A stretch of DNA of 64,000 nt from positions 1 to 64,000 of the forward strand of contig NZ_JAIWPJ010000002.1 of NCBI RefSeq assembly GCF_020515625.1, written 5' to 3'. The stretch is from Natrinema amylolyticum (GTDB lineage Archaea > Halobacteriota > Halobacteria > Halobacteriales > Natrialbaceae). Shown piece by piece: positions 9,022 through 17,102 of this stretch (its first letter is position 1; every line of letters begins with the position of its first letter). A program made the position numbers and the translations under genes. The notes under the pieces are model-generated. The model did not search any database. It saw only the letters and a program-made list of their open reading frames with translations, and was not told the DNA's origin.

Positions 9022-9615
9022 TCAGTCGAACTTACAGTGGCCTTTTCGCTCACCGGGCATCTCACCGCCCTCGTCACTGTCGTGGGCCTGCCCACCGGGA
9101 TCGCCTCGGTCCTTGTCGTGTCCCGGGGGATCCGCGTTCTCTGCGCCCCTGCTGTTTTCGACGCAGACGGCTTCGACCGTCACGTCCGCTGCCAATATGG
9201 GCCACGTCTGTTCGCCCGGATGCGGACAGCGGTGGTAGGCCTCCGATGCGCTCACTCTGAGTGTGTACGTCCCCGGATCCAGTTCCGGAATCGTCACCGT
9301 TTGATCGAAGTGTTTGTGCTCACCGAGTTCACTGGCCCGTTCACTGTGTTGTCCTAGGTCAATCCAGCCGCCACTACCGTCCTGGATAGCGAAAACGAAA
9401 CAGGCCTCAGCGGCGTGTCCGGACTGCCAGTGGACTTCGAACGTCACTGACTCACCGATCTCTGCAGTCACTGACTCTGGCTCCATAGCCAGGTCTTGGA
9501 CGTGGTGAGCGCTGGAAATACCGGAGAACCCGCCGATACTAATCGCACTGATCCCCGCTCCTTTTAATACGGTACGCCTATCCACTCCCTTCGGATCTAT
9601 CGTCCACTTTGACAT
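9022..9615 (-). CDS. secreted Tat-pathway protein, unknown function
   Basis: The product (197 residues from the chosen start) has a twin-arginine signal (DRRTVLKGAGISAISIGG) ending near SAHH, so it is probably exported folded. The mature part resembles an Ig-like beta domain and has several cysteines and histidines, including HRCPHPGEQTW. The tail is rich in Asp, Gly and Pro and ends in a cysteine-containing GHCKFD. No enzyme family was recognised. The second ATG was chosen because it puts the RR motif at a normal distance from the start. Base composition is lower in GC than neighbouring housekeeping genes. Confidence 0.75.
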   Translation of the reverse strand: MSKWTIDPKGVDRRTVLKGAGISAISIGGFSGISSAHHVQDLAMEPESVTAEIGESVTFEVHWQSGHAAEACFVFAIQDGSGGWIDLGQHSERASELGEHKHFDQTVTIPELDPGTYTLRVSASEAYHRCPHPGEQTWPILAADVTVEAVCVENSRGAENADPPGHDKDRGDPGGQAHDSDEGGEMPGERKGHCKFD

Positions 9616-9780
9616 AGTCGACACCACTGTGGCACAGCGCCACACAACTCGATTCGACTAAATCCCTATTTGCGCTATTCATCGGTAATTCGCCCGCGTA
9701 CTGGCGAAATCAGAAAACGTTTTCTGAAAAAGAGCCGAAATATTTTGGTGATGAACGGATCGGTGGACTGCATTACCTCT

Positions 9781-9975
9781 TTACGGAGGATCGCCCCTGT
9801 CGTCCTCCCGTCGACTACTTGAGGAGAGCAGGTCCACCTCGCTGATGCCGAGGATCACATCGCACTCCGGACAGACCCACGTTACCGCTGCTATTCCTCG
9901 TCCTGCGCCCTGCGGAGTGGCAGCAGGGTCGGGTACCGGCTGGATTTGCTCGTTACAGGAGGGGCACGTGGCCAT
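9781..9975 (-). CDS. small zinc-ribbon protein
   Basis: This 64-residue protein has two CxxC pairs, CPSC at residues 4-7 and CPEC at about 34-37, consistent with one zinc ribbon. It ends in a charged, proline-containing tail. It stands alone between the secreted Tat protein and the FilR1-like regulator. Function is unknown. Small zinc-finger proteins of this size are common and often functional in haloarchaea. Confidence 0.6.
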   Translation of the reverse strand: MATCPSCNEQIQPVPDPAATPQGAGRGIAAVTWVCPECDVILGISEVDLLSSSSRREDDRGDPP

Positions 9976-10193
9976 TATACTGAATTACTCTCTTTCCGTT
10001 CAACCCGTCTATACGAGTTCTCGTAGTGCCCTGTTCATCTTTAAACTACCTTCTGATCTGTCGATCGACATGTATCAATTTAACGTACGTTCTCCGAAGA
10101 CAAAAATTCTATTCTATTCACAATGATTGAAGCAGATCTATGATATTAGATATAAGATGTGTTCTCTGGAAGGGTCATGTCCGGTTGGTGAAA

Positions 10194-11018
10194 ATGGCTT
10201 CAACAGAACTAGTACTGGAGATCGTCGACGTTCTCCGGAAACGAAAGGGGATACTGGCGTGCCTCTTGGAAGAACCTCGAGACAAAGCGACTCTCTGCAA
10301 CGAGCTAGAAATTCCGCGCTCGACGTTAGACAGAGCTATCAGGGAACTCGAATCGATCGGAATGGTCGCGTATATCGACGGTGAATACGCTGTCACTGCT
10401 TCCGGGAAACGACTAGTCCGCGACTTTTTTCGATTCATAGAACGAGCGGAACTGACACTCGAGTTAGAGCCATTTCTCCAGTGGCTGCCGCCCGATGAGT
10501 CTGACTTCGATATCCAGTGGTTAGACGAGGCGGAATTGTTCGTCCCGACCGACGCCGATCCGTATGCGATAATCAATCGACACGTGCAACTACTGCGGGA
10601 AACGGACCACATGCGAGGATTGCTTCCGGTCGTCGGATTGCACGCCTATGAGGCCGCTCACGAAAACATCGTAGAGAACGAAGCCGAAGCTGAACTGACC
10701 ATCGAAACGGATGTCGCAGAGGTAGTGACATCGACGGCACCCTTCGCAGAATTGACCGAAGAGATGCTCGAAACCGGACGATTGGAAATATCCGTTTACG
10801 ACGGATCAGTTCCTTACTTCATCGGTGTATTCGACGATAATGTCGTCCAGATCGGCGTCGGCGAGTATAGAGAACCACGCGCGATGGTCGAAACCGATCG
10901 CAGAGAAGTACTGACGTGGGCGGACGAGAGGCTAGCCGAATACAAGCGAGGTGCTGAACGACTTTCCGGTGAAGCCGAGCGCGACTTCCGACGACCGGTG
11001 AACGAGCGAAAAACCTAG
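10194..11018 (+). CDS. HTH regulator with FilR1-like C-terminal domain
   Basis: This 274-residue regulator has a winged helix-turn-helix over roughly residues 15-70 (PRSTLDRAIRELESIGMVAYIDGEYAVT). Its C-terminal region resembles the FilR1-type sensor domain found in many archaeal regulators (from about LRETDHMRGLLPVVG onward). The start MASTELV was chosen over an upstream ATG because the upstream stretch is not domain-like. Base composition is lower in GC than in adjacent metabolic genes. Targets are unknown, and no operator could be assigned. Confidence 0.8.
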   Translation: MASTELVLEIVDVLRKRKGILACLLEEPRDKATLCNELEIPRSTLDRAIRELESIGMVAYIDGEYAVTASGKRLVRDFFRFIERAELTLELEPFLQWLPPDESDFDIQWLDEAELFVPTDADPYAIINRHVQLLRETDHMRGLLPVVGLHAYEAAHENIVENEAEAELTIETDVAEVVTSTAPFAELTEEMLETGRLEISVYDGSVPYFIGVFDDNVVQIGVGEYREPRAMVETDRREVLTWADERLAEYKRGAERLSGEAERDFRRPVNERKT

Positions 11019-11142
11019 GGATCCATAGTACACTCGGCGGAGAACCACATACGGATCGACCACAACGGGTGCCTCAACGCGCGATACAGCGTATTGACAT
11101 CGATCGAGGGTGAGAGGACCGTCGCGTAGAAGTCCTGCAATC

Positions 11143-11913
11143 TTAGTTGTCCGGAATGACCCGCTCTTCACCGTCGTAGTACGCGGAGTTGTCCTGCGGC
11201 TCGTAGCCGAGCGCCTCGCGGGCGCGCTCGAGCGAGTAGTATTTCCGGTCGTTGTCTGAGATGCCGTAGACGATCTCGTAGTCGTAGTCGGCGCGGATAC
11301 AGCGATCGAACAGGTGTGCACAGTCCCGGTAGGAGAGCCACATCGCCTGCCCGCGCTCGTAGTCGATCGGCGGGTGGCCCTCGGTGAGGTTCCCGATGCG
11401 GACGCAGGCGACCGAGAGGTCGTATTCGTCGCGGTAGTACCGGCCGAGGGTTTCGCCGGCGGCCTTCGAGACGCCGTAGAGGTTGCTCGGCCGCGGGAGT
11501 TCGGTGCCGTCGAGCAGGTACTCGTCGTGCTCGCGGTACATCTCGGGTGTGCGCGCGTCGGTCTCGTAGTTCCCGACGGCGTGGTTCGAGGAGGCGAAGA
11601 CGACCTTCTCGACGCCCGCGTCGACGGCGGCCTCGAAGACCGTCTGCGTGCCGTCGATGTTGTTCGTCAGTACGCTATCCCACGGCGCTTCGGGGCGCGG
11701 GTCGCCGGCGAGGTGGATCACGACGTCGATTCCCTTCATCGCCTCACGGACGGCGTCGCCGTCGGTGATGTCCGCGACGACGAACTCGCCCGGCTGGTCC
11801 TCGGTCGGCGGATCTCGATCAAGTAATCGCCACTCGTGGTCGTCCGCGAGGCCGCCGAGGATGGCCTCTCCGACCCGCCCCGCAGCCCCCGTGAGCAGGA
11901 CTGACTGTGCCAT
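11143..11913 (-). CDS. azf: NAD-dependent glucose-6-phosphate dehydrogenase, extended SDR
   Basis: This 256-residue extended short-chain dehydrogenase/reductase closely resembles Azf, the archaeal zwischenferment of Haloferax volcanii. Azf oxidises glucose 6-phosphate with NAD in the oxidative pentose phosphate pathway. The Rossmann motif TGAAGRVG lies at residues 8-15, the catalytic YxxxK is in NLYGVSKAAGE, and the conserved block HLAGDPRPEAPWDSVL is present. The start MAQSVLL was chosen because the Rossmann strand begins there. The identification rests on remembered family similarity. Uronate dehydrogenase is the main alternative. Confidence 0.82.
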   Translation of the reverse strand: MAQSVLLTGAAGRVGEAILGGLADDHEWRLLDRDPPTEDQPGEFVVADITDGDAVREAMKGIDVVIHLAGDPRPEAPWDSVLTNNIDGTQTVFEAAVDAGVEKVVFASSNHAVGNYETDARTPEMYREHDEYLLDGTELPRPSNLYGVSKAAGETLGRYYRDEYDLSVACVRIGNLTEGHPPIDYERGQAMWLSYRDCAHLFDRCIRADYDYEIVYGISDNDRKYYSLERAREALGYEPQDNSAYYDGEERVIPDN

Positions 11914-12152
11914 TCGTTCGGTGTGAGGGACAGCGTCGATAAGTACCATGCGGTTCGCCGGGAGTGCGGTCGGTGGTGCCACGCGACTCTCGGTCCCAGT
12001 GAGACGTCATCGTCTCTCCCCCGTTCTTCCCGTCTCACACGACCGGATTCGATCGCTCGAGACACGAGACGCAGTGTACGCCGAGCCGACGGAGAGCGGC
12101 GAGACGGGGATCACGAGAAGGGTTTTGGCGTCGGCAGTCCGAGACTCGTTCG

Positions 12153-12392
12153 ATGACACGACTCGTCGAACTCGAGGAGAGGGGACCGCGAAAGCTCGAG
12201 CCGTCGGACACCGACGACGAAAAGGGAGATATCGCGGTCTGTCAGTGCGGGCTCTCTGAGTCGTTTCCGTTCTGCGACGGGAGCCACCGACGGACGCGAG
12301 ACGAGGACGACGGGACGACCTACGTCTACGAGGACGGTGAGCGCCGGGAAGTCGAGCGGGTCGTGACGGCCGACGACGGCGAGGACGCGTAA
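12153..12392 (+). CDS. CDGSH iron-sulfur domain protein
   Basis: This 79-residue protein carries a CDGSH-type [2Fe-2S] site. The ligands are Cys30, Cys32, Cys41 and His45 in VCQCGLSESFPFCDGSH. Such proteins are small electron-transfer or cluster-transfer factors, and this one has no membrane anchor. It is convergent with the copper ATPase operon, from which only about 30 bases separate it. Partner proteins cannot be inferred. Confidence 0.92.
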   Translation: MTRLVELEERGPRKLEPSDTDDEKGDIAVCQCGLSESFPFCDGSHRRTRDEDDGTTYVYEDGERREVERVVTADDGEDA

Positions 12393-12422
12393 GCGGCCCG
12401 TCGGTCGGCGGTCACAGACGCC

Positions 12423-14909
12423 CTAAATCGAGCGCACCGAGTTACAGACGACGAGCGCGCTGCTCGCGGCCATCGCGACGGCGGCGAACAGCGGGTTCAG
12501 TAGCCCGGTGACCGCGAGCGGGATCGCGACCGCGTTGTAGGCGAACGCCCAGCCGAGGTTCTGTCGGATTCGCCGATGCGTTCGGGTCGCGACGGTGAAC
12601 GTCTCGGCGACGGCCGCGAGGTCGTCGTCGACGATCACCGCGTCGGCCGCGTCGGTCGCGAGTTTCGTGCCGCCGCCCATCGCGATTCCCACGTCGGCGG
12701 CGGCCAGCGCGGGCGCGTCGTTGCTCCCGTCGCCGACCATCGCGACCGTCCCGCGCGCCCGGAGCCGGTCGACGGTCTCGGCCTTCGCTTCCGGCGGGAC
12801 GCCGGCGAAGACCTCGTCGACCCCGTCCAGTTCGCGGATCCCCTCGACCGCGGCCCCCTCGTCGCCGGTGAGGACGACGACCTCGCGGCCCGCGGCGAGC
12901 GCCTCGAGCGCGTCGTCCAGTTCCGCGCGCGGCGAGTCGCCGACGGCGATCGCGCCGCGGACCCGACCGTCCCAGCCGACGGCGACGGGGACGCGACCGG
13001 CGTCGCGGACGTCGTCGATGCGTGGCTCGAGGGCGTCGGGAACGGCGTGGCCGCGCTCGCGAAGGAAGTCGGGGTGGCCGGCGACGATGTGGTCGCCGTC
13101 GACGACGCCGCTGACGCCGCGAGCGGCCCGCTCGAACGATTCGACGGCGGCACCGTCATCGCCGGCCTCGGTATCACCGTCGTCGACCGCGTCTCGGGTC
13201 GCGGAATCGGGCGCCGCCTTGACGATGGCTGCGGCGATCGGGTGCTCCGACAGCAACTCGACCGCACCGACCCGTCGAAGTACCGCGTCCGGATCGGTGC
13301 CGTCGGCGGCGTGGACGGCCCCGACGGCCATCCGTCCGGTCGTCAGCGTCCCGGTCTTGTCGAGGACGACGACGTCGACGTCCGGGGCGTCCTCGAAGAT
13401 CGTCTCCGCGGCGACGACGACCCCCCGCTTCGCGGCGGCCTGAACGCCCGCGGCGATCGCCAGCGGCGTCGCTAGCCCGAGCGCGCAGGGACAGGAGACG
13501 ATGACGACCGTCAGCCCGAGCAGGAGAGCGGTCGACGGACTCGAGCCGGTCGCGAGCGCGACGGCCGCCGCGCCGACGGCGAGGACGACGACCAGCGGGA
13601 CGAAGACGGTCGCGAGCTTGTCCGCGAGGCGCTGGACGCCGGGCCGGGCGCTCTGGATCGACCAGAGCAGCGAGACGAGGCGATCGAGCGTGCTCTCGGC
13701 CTCGTCGCCGACCGCGATGACGATTGGGGCGTCCGTGACCACGGTCCCGCCGCGGACGAAATCGCCGGGCTCCTTCCCGACCGGCAAGGACTCGCCGGTG
13801 ACCAGCGACTCGTCAACGGCGGCGGTCCCCTCGACGATCTCGCCGTCGAGGGGCACCCGTTCACCGGGGCGGACGAGTAGTCGGTCGCCGGGGTCGACGG
13901 CCTCGAGCGGGACCCTCTCGCCGCTTTCGAGGCGGGCCTCGTCGACCTGTCGTTCGGTCAGTTCCGAGAGCAGTCCGGTCGCGCGACGTTTGACCGCCTG
14001 CTCGTAGTGGGTGCCGACGGTCACCACGAGAACGATCGCGACGGTGACGTCGAAGTAGAGGTGGAGGTGGCCGAGCAGCGTCGCGACCACGCTGTAGGTG
14101 TACGACCCCAGCGCTGCCGTCGCGACGAGCAAGTCCATGTTCGGCCGGCCTGCTCTGAGACTGACGTATGCACCGCGGAGGATCGGATAGCCGGTGTAAA
14201 ACAGGATAAACGAGGCCAGCAACCAGATGTTCGCGGCGAGGAAGAAGCCGTCGTAGCCGCCGAAGTCAGCCACCGGCTCGAAGCCGAAGTAGGTCGGATA
14301 CAGAAAGAGGACGTACCACACCATGACCATCATGCCGAAGAACCCGCCCAGCAGGAGCGAGACGAGTCCGTCGTCCGCGTCCACCTCGTCTTCGGCGGCC
14401 CGATCGGCTGCAGTGTAGCCGTAGCCGGAGACGAGGTCCGGAAGGTCGTCGGCCGCGAGCCGGTCGGGGTCGTAGACGATCCGGATCGTGTCCGTCGCGT
14501 AACTGGCCGTCGCGCCGAGGACGCCGTCTTCGCCCTCGGCGGTCGCCTCGAGGAAGGCCTCACAGGTCGCACAGTGCATTCCCTCGACCGCGAGGAAGGC
14601 GTCGTCGCCGTCGAGCGCGTCGAGATCGCGCTCGTTCTCGCCGCTTCGGTCGTCCGCTCGCGACCGGATCGTCGATTCGTCCGGCGCGTCGTCGGCGCGC
14701 TCGAGCGTTCGGGAGACCTCGAGACAGCCCCGACAGCAGAACGAGCCGTCGACGTCGGGGTCGGTGATCGGCTCCGCGGGCGTCGGGAGATCACACAGGT
14801 CGCAGGTACCGACGTCGGCGGTCGCGTTCGGGGTCGTCCTCGCGCTCGCGGTGTCGGATTCCGAGACCGGCGCGGACGAGTCCGTGATCGGTTGCGAGTC
14901 CTGACTCAT
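12423..14909 (-). CDS. copper-type P1B ATPase
   Basis: This 828-residue membrane pump of the heavy-metal P-type ATPase family resembles CcoI/CtpA proteins that supply copper to haem-copper oxidases. The N-terminus has a cysteine-rich module (CDLC 36-39, CCRGC 58-62) and then an HMA domain with GMHCATC at 110-116. The membrane CPC motif (SCPCALGLATP) is near residue 470, the phosphorylation site DKTGTLTTG near 515, and GDGSNDAPALAAADVGIAMGG near the end. It is last in a minus-strand operon after the SafE-like gene, one base apart. The adjacent ba3 oxidase supports a role in oxidase copper loading. Copper export is the alternative. Confidence 0.88.
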   Translation of the reverse strand: MSQDSQPITDSSAPVSESDTASARTTPNATADVGTCDLCDLPTPAEPITDPDVDGSFCCRGCLEVSRTLERADDAPDESTIRSRADDRSGENERDLDALDGDDAFLAVEGMHCATCEAFLEATAEGEDGVLGATASYATDTIRIVYDPDRLAADDLPDLVSGYGYTAADRAAEDEVDADDGLVSLLLGGFFGMMVMVWYVLFLYPTYFGFEPVADFGGYDGFFLAANIWLLASFILFYTGYPILRGAYVSLRAGRPNMDLLVATAALGSYTYSVVATLLGHLHLYFDVTVAIVLVVTVGTHYEQAVKRRATGLLSELTERQVDEARLESGERVPLEAVDPGDRLLVRPGERVPLDGEIVEGTAAVDESLVTGESLPVGKEPGDFVRGGTVVTDAPIVIAVGDEAESTLDRLVSLLWSIQSARPGVQRLADKLATVFVPLVVVLAVGAAAVALATGSSPSTALLLGLTVVIVSCPCALGLATPLAIAAGVQAAAKRGVVVAAETIFEDAPDVDVVVLDKTGTLTTGRMAVGAVHAADGTDPDAVLRRVGAVELLSEHPIAAAIVKAAPDSATRDAVDDGDTEAGDDGAAVESFERAARGVSGVVDGDHIVAGHPDFLRERGHAVPDALEPRIDDVRDAGRVPVAVGWDGRVRGAIAVGDSPRAELDDALEALAAGREVVVLTGDEGAAVEGIRELDGVDEVFAGVPPEAKAETVDRLRARGTVAMVGDGSNDAPALAAADVGIAMGGGTKLATDAADAVIVDDDLAAVAETFTVATRTHRRIRQNLGWAFAYNAVAIPLAVTGLLNPLFAAVAMAASSALVVCNSVRSI

Positions 14910-14910
14910 G

Positions 14911-15750
14911 TTAGAAGGGTTGCGCGAAGGGAATCGGCGGGTGTGGCAGGTGGACGCCGTACAGCATCAGTCCGTGCTGGAGGGGGAGATAACCGAGGAC
15001 GACGAACGCCGCGCCCAGCCCGCGATGGAGGCGCACGCGCGTATCGGCCTCGATCGCGGTCAGGACGGTTCCGTATGCGAACAGCGTCGGGATCGTTCCC
15101 AGACCGAGGACGGCCAGCGAGAGCGCGCCGCGCGCCGGCGAGCCGACCGCGAACGCGTAGAGGTAGGCCGGATAGATGATCGGACACGGCATGAAGCCGT
15201 GGACCGCGCCGAGCGCGACGATCCCGGGCGAGGTCGCGAGGCGATCGATCCGGCTCGAGAGCAGTCCCGAGAGCCGGCCGAACAGCGAGCCGACGACGGG
15301 GAGGCCGTGACCGGGGACTGCGGTTTCGCCTCGGAGATAGTACAGCCCGCTCGCGACGATCGCGATCCCGACGAGAACCCCGGTCGCCCCCCTGACGGAA
15401 TCGCCGACCGCGGCGACGGCCTCGCTCGAGGCGATCGTGATCGCACCCAGCAGGCCGAACAGGCCGCCGATGGCCGCGTAGCTGGCCGTCCGACCGAGGT
15501 TGAACAGCGCGTGCTGGCGGACTTCGAAGCCGGTGAGCGAATCGTCGCGGCGCTTCTCGCTCGCGGCCCCGATCCGGTCGGCGTAGGTCGTCACCAGCGG
15601 ACCGCACATCCCGAGACAGTGTGCCCCGGCGAGCAGGCCGACGACGACGAGGACGAGGAGGTCGGCGTGCTCGAGGCCGGCGCTGAGCAGGGTTGGGACC
15701 TCGAGCCCCACTATCGAGATCGAATCCGCAGGGGTCGATACGGGAGTCAT
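14911..15750 (-). CDS. SafE/UreH-like membrane protein of oxidase cluster
   Basis: This 279-residue protein has about six or seven membrane segments and the family motif AGAHCLGMCGPLV near residues 41-53. Its cysteines may bind metal. Proteins of this sulfite-exporter/UreH-like group often sit beside CcoI-type copper ATPases and cytochrome oxidase genes and are thought to take part in copper delivery. It lies 17 bases after the small subunit gene and runs straight into the ATPase, so the three are probably co-transcribed. Transport of copper or another ligand is inference. Confidence 0.82.
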   Translation of the reverse strand: MTPVSTPADSISIVGLEVPTLLSAGLEHADLLVLVVVGLLAGAHCLGMCGPLVTTYADRIGAASEKRRDDSLTGFEVRQHALFNLGRTASYAAIGGLFGLLGAITIASSEAVAAVGDSVRGATGVLVGIAIVASGLYYLRGETAVPGHGLPVVGSLFGRLSGLLSSRIDRLATSPGIVALGAVHGFMPCPIIYPAYLYAFAVGSPARGALSLAVLGLGTIPTLFAYGTVLTAIEADTRVRLHRGLGAAFVVLGYLPLQHGLMLYGVHLPHPPIPFAQPF

Positions 15751-15767
15751 CTGGCAGAGACCGGTGT

Positions 15768-15986
15768 TCAGCTCGCGGTCCCGTTGCCGTCTCCGGAGTG
15801 GCCGTGGCCGTGCCCGCCTTCGACCGGAGACATCGCGACGTACAGCGAACCGAAGATGACGACGAGGTTGATCGCGGTGACGATGCTTGCCAGCGCCGAA
15901 TGCGTGATCCCGTAGACGATCACCGGACCGAACGCGAGCAGCCCGACGGCCGCTGCATGGCGAGGCGTGACGCTCTCGAGGGACAT
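15768..15986 (-). CDS. small membrane subunit of ba3 oxidase cluster
   Basis: The product (72 residues from MSLESVTP) has two membrane segments and a C-terminal GHGHGH run that could bind metal. Haloarchaeal ba3 oxidase clusters contain small membrane subunits of this kind, one of them named CbaE. The assignment is by position and type, not by a signature motif. It is transcribed divergently from the oxidase operon and leads into the SafE-like and ATPase genes. An upstream extension to 16034 is possible but less likely. Confidence 0.6.
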   Translation of the reverse strand: MSLESVTPRHAAAVGLLAFGPVIVYGITHSALASIVTAINLVVIFGSLYVAMSPVEGGHGHGHSGDGNGTAS

Positions 15987-16086
15987 ACCCGCCAGTGGTT
16001 TCGGAGACGGCTTAAGTGGTTGAGATGTTCCCAACGTCCGGGAAGTTCGGCCGGTAGTAAGTCCTCCCCTCGCCCTACCAGCCCGT

Positions 16087-16290
16087 ATGGCTTCGGCAAT
16101 GGAAACGAGCGAGACCGATCAGACCCGCGAGATCGGTCACGAGGAGTACGACCCGATCGGGACGGCGATCCTGATCGGGATCTACTTCCTGATACTGGTA
16201 CTGCTGTGGCTGTTCATGTACTTCGTCGAGTTCCTCGGCAACGGGCCGACCGTCGTCGGCGCGCTTCTGACGGTGGTGGGACTGGCATGA
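16087..16290 (+). CDS. small single-span oxidase subunit
   Basis: This 67-residue protein has a polar N-terminus and one or two hydrophobic segments (TAILIGIYFLILVLLWLFMY is the clear one). It opens the oxidase operon, and its stop overlaps the start of subunit II as ATGA, which indicates translational coupling. Small proteins of this shape accompany ba3 oxidases; in Natronomonas a comparable subunit is called CbaD. The exact name is uncertain. A second ATG at 16099 could be the true start. Confidence 0.7.
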   Translation: MASAMETSETDQTREIGHEEYDPIGTAILIGIYFLILVLLWLFMYFVEFLGNGPTVVGALLTVVGLA

Positions 16291-17102
16291 ACATCCACAC
16301 CTACGAGAAGGCCTGGCTGGTCGCGGCCATGGTATTGATCGTTGGCTTCATCGCGACGATCACGTACGGCGCGGTCGGTCCCGGCATCGCAATGATCGAC
16401 GACGACGGCGGGACGGTCGACCCCGACGAGATCAACGACCACGAACGGTTCAGTGACCCCGGCGTCGACCACGTCGGCGGCAACGAGTACGAGGTCACCG
16501 TCATCGCACAGGCGTGGCTCTACACGCCCGAGGAGATCGAAGTGCCGGCCGGTAGCGAAGTGACGTTCTACGTCACGAGCCGGGACGTGACACACAGCTT
16601 CTCCGTGGTCGGGACGAACGTCAACACGATGGTCATCCCCGGCCAGGTCTCCGAGATGACCGTCCAGTTCGACGAACCGGGCGAATACGGCGTCCTCTGT
16701 AACGAGTACTGCGGGGAAGGCCACCACACGATGGAAGGCCTCCTCACCGTCGTCCCCGAAGACGAGTTCGATCTGACCGAGCTGTCGGTCGACGCACCGC
16801 GCGAGGTCGAGGCGGGCAACGAGACGACGATCACCGCGAACGTGAGCAACGGCATGCAGGACGACCTCGAGACGACCGTGACCCTCGAGATCGACGGAGA
16901 GACCCGCGAGGAGGAGATCACGGTTCCCGGCGACGGCAGCGAAGAAGTCGCGTTCGCCGTCGACACCGCCGCGCTCGGCGAGGGCGAACACGACTGGACG
17001 GTGACCGCCGACGGCTACGAGGAGAGCGGGACGCTCTCGGTCGTCAGCGCGACCGACGGCGATGAGAACGGGGCCGGAGACGGAGGTGACGGCGATGCGT
17101 AA
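16287..17102 (+). CDS. cbaB: ba3-type cytochrome c oxidase subunit II
   Basis: This 271-residue membrane-anchored CuA subunit accepts electrons from the donor protein (probably halocyanin in these organisms) and passes them to subunit I. One N-terminal span (about residues 8-30) is followed by a cupredoxin domain. CuA ligands are His103, Cys138, Glu140, Cys142, His146 and Met149, with the same spacing as in Thermus ba3. Residues from about 165 form an extra acidic beta-rich domain resembling a CARDB or Ig-like fold, which is absent from the 168-residue Thermus protein. It overlaps the upstream gene by four bases and subunit I by eight. Confidence 0.9.
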   Translation: MNIHTYEKAWLVAAMVLIVGFIATITYGAVGPGIAMIDDDGGTVDPDEINDHERFSDPGVDHVGGNEYEVTVIAQAWLYTPEEIEVPAGSEVTFYVTSRDVTHSFSVVGTNVNTMVIPGQVSEMTVQFDEPGEYGVLCNEYCGEGHHTMEGLLTVVPEDEFDLTELSVDAPREVEAGNETTITANVSNGMQDDLETTVTLEIDGETREEEITVPGDGSEEVAFAVDTAALGEGEHDWTVTADGYEESGTLSVVSATDGDENGAGDGGDGDA

